Assembly: GCA_023427575.1 (NCBI GenBank)
Contig: JAEZAY010000015.1
Coordinates: forward strand, 1-5,439
Origin: Bacteroidota bacterium
GTDB lineage: Bacteria; Bacteroidota; Bacteroidia; Chitinophagales; Chitinophagaceae
Direction: 5' to 3'
DNA: 5,439 nucleotides
Both the position numbers and the translations under genes were made by a program. Under the pieces are notes generated by a model. The model made no database searches. It was not told the origin of the DNA and was given only the letters and a program-made list of their open reading frames with translations. Below, in pieces: positions 4,814-5,439 of the stretch; the first letter of the stretch is position 1; each line of letters starts with the position of its first letter.

Positions 4814-4821
4814 TATCTTTA
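4814..4821 (+). promoter_or_regulatory. -7-like element between pyrB and coaD
   Basis: TATCTTTA differs from TAnnTTTG in its last base, and the -33 region is weak (TTT at 4792-4794, 19 nt away). It would start transcription about 24 nt before the coaD ATG. No terminator separates pyrB from coaD, so co-transcription is also possible. Confidence 0.35.
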
Positions 4822-4848
4822 TGGCATTTATTCCATCAAAATAATCAC

Positions 4849-5352
4849 ATGGCCCGTATCGCATTGTTTCCCGGAACTTTTGACCCCATTACGATCGGAC
4901 ACCTGGATATTATCGACAGAGCGTTACCGCTTTTTGATAAACTGGTAATCGGCATTGGTAAAAACGTAAATAAAACGCCCATGTTCTCCGAAGCGCAAAG
5001 GGTGGAATGGTTAAATGAATTGTATAAAGACAATCCGGATATAAGTACCGTGGTGTATGAAGGCCTTACGGTTGAGTGCTGCAAAAAGGTAAACGCCAAT
5101 TTTATCGTGCGGGGAATCCGCTATGTGAACGATTTCGAATACGAAAAAGCAATTGCTGACATGAACCGCAGCCTCGAAAACAATATTGAAACCATATTCC
5201 TGACCTGCCTTCCCCAGTACACATCCGTTGCATCAACCCTGGTTCGGGATGTGATCCGGCATGGCGGAGATGCAAGTCAGTTTCTGCCCGATCTTGTATC
5301 GCGATCTCTGGAAGCAAGCCTGAAGAAAGGGCAGGCTAAAACCCGGATCTGA
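4849..5352 (+). CDS. coaD: Pantetheine-phosphate adenylyltransferase (167 aa)
   Basis: CoaD transfers AMP from ATP to 4'-phosphopantetheine, giving dephospho-CoA, the penultimate step of coenzyme A synthesis. It belongs to the nucleotidyltransferase (HIGH-like) family. Visible hallmarks are PGTFDPITIGHLDII (residues 8-22) with Thr10 and the ATP-binding His18, NKTPMF (41-46) with Lys42, VRGIRYVNDFEYE (87-99) with Arg88, and the C-terminal ATP-binding STLVRD (129-134). The length is close to the E. coli enzyme (159 aa). An in-frame ATG at 4780 would add 23 residues unlike the family and overlap the end of pyrB, so 4849, which begins MARIALFPGTFDP, is chosen. The gene starts 46 bases after pyrB and its stop is one base before the next gene. 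Confidence 0.96.
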   Translation: MARIALFPGTFDPITIGHLDIIDRALPLFDKLVIGIGKNVNKTPMFSEAQRVEWLNELYKDNPDISTVVYEGLTVECCKKVNANFIVRGIRYVNDFEYEKAIADMNRSLENNIETIFLTCLPQYTSVASTLVRDVIRHGGDASQFLPDLVSRSLEASLKKGQAKTRI

Positions 5353-5353
5353 T

Positions 5354-5439
5354 ATGTCAGAAATCTGGTATCATAAAAATCTTCGGCCCGAAGATCTTGG
5401 TAAACTTGGGAAGAACACCCTTTCGGAACATATCGGGAT
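5354..5439 (+). CDS. Probable hotdog-fold (PaaI/MenI-like) thioesterase, 5' part only
   Basis: Only 28 codons lie in the window; the gene continues past its right edge. The visible N-terminus has IW at residues 4-5, EDL at 13-15, and KNTLSEHIG at 20-28. This resembles the first segment of Bacteroidota hotdog-fold acyl-CoA thioesterases (PaaI/MenI/EntH type), which typically begin with an IW...DL...KNT..EHLGI pattern. Members of this family hydrolyse CoA thioesters; the substrate cannot be told. The catalytic region lies outside the window. The ATG is one base after the coaD stop, so the two are probably co-transcribed and translationally coupled. The assignment rests on a short match. Confidence 0.65.
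   Translation, partial: MSEIWYHKNLRPEDLGKLGKNTLSEHIG

Noticed and set aside
4780..4848. 23-residue N-terminal extension of CoaD overlapping pyrB
   Set aside because: The family begins at MARIALFPGTFDP; the extension has no family match and lies partly inside pyrB.

Overview
The window looks like a chromosomal segment from a member of the Bacteroidota. Three observations support this. Promoter-like sites resemble the Bacteroidota -33/-7 type (TTG, about 20 nt, TAnnTTTG) and the starts lack Shine-Dalgarno sequences. Three short outer-membrane beta-barrel genes have signal peptides ending in Ala-Gln (the Bacteroidetes 'Q-rule'). An unusual low-complexity octamer repeat fills the left end. I cannot name a genus.

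Positions 1-603 are non-coding and highly structured. Two runs of exact 8-bp units with consensus AATGTGNN (10 units at 81-160, 12 units at 241-336) read on the plus strand, and a 4-unit run (405-436) reads on the minus strand. Each run is preceded, in its own orientation, by a related 'head' sequence containing GTCCGG, CGGAAGAAATCC and AAAATTGAAAC. The second head (plus) and third head (minus) begin with a perfect 14-bp inverted repeat (163-176 and 590-603). The whole 163-603 block is therefore built like an inverted, MITE- or foldback-like composite. No gene is visible from 1 to 963.

Positions 964-3131 carry three separately transcribed outer-membrane beta-barrel genes. Each appears to have its own promoter, a 5' leader of about 25-30 nt, and a rho-independent terminator. 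The middle one (1648-2192, DUF3575-like) has lost its reading frame near 2029-2037; the missing C-terminal half is intact in another frame, so it is a recent pseudogene or a sequencing error.

Positions 3194-5439 hold conserved housekeeping genes on the plus strand: pyrR (uracil phosphoribosyltransferase/pyrimidine regulator, probably starting at a TTG codon), pyrB (aspartate transcarbamoylase catalytic chain, with no pyrI next to it), coaD (pantetheine-phosphate adenylyltransferase), and the first 28 codons of a probable hotdog-fold thioesterase starting one base after coaD. pyrR and pyrB link regulation to the first committed step of pyrimidine synthesis. coaD makes dephospho-CoA, and the next gene probably hydrolyses CoA thioesters. 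The most unusual content is the octamer composite at the left end; the rest is ordinary apart from the frameshift.
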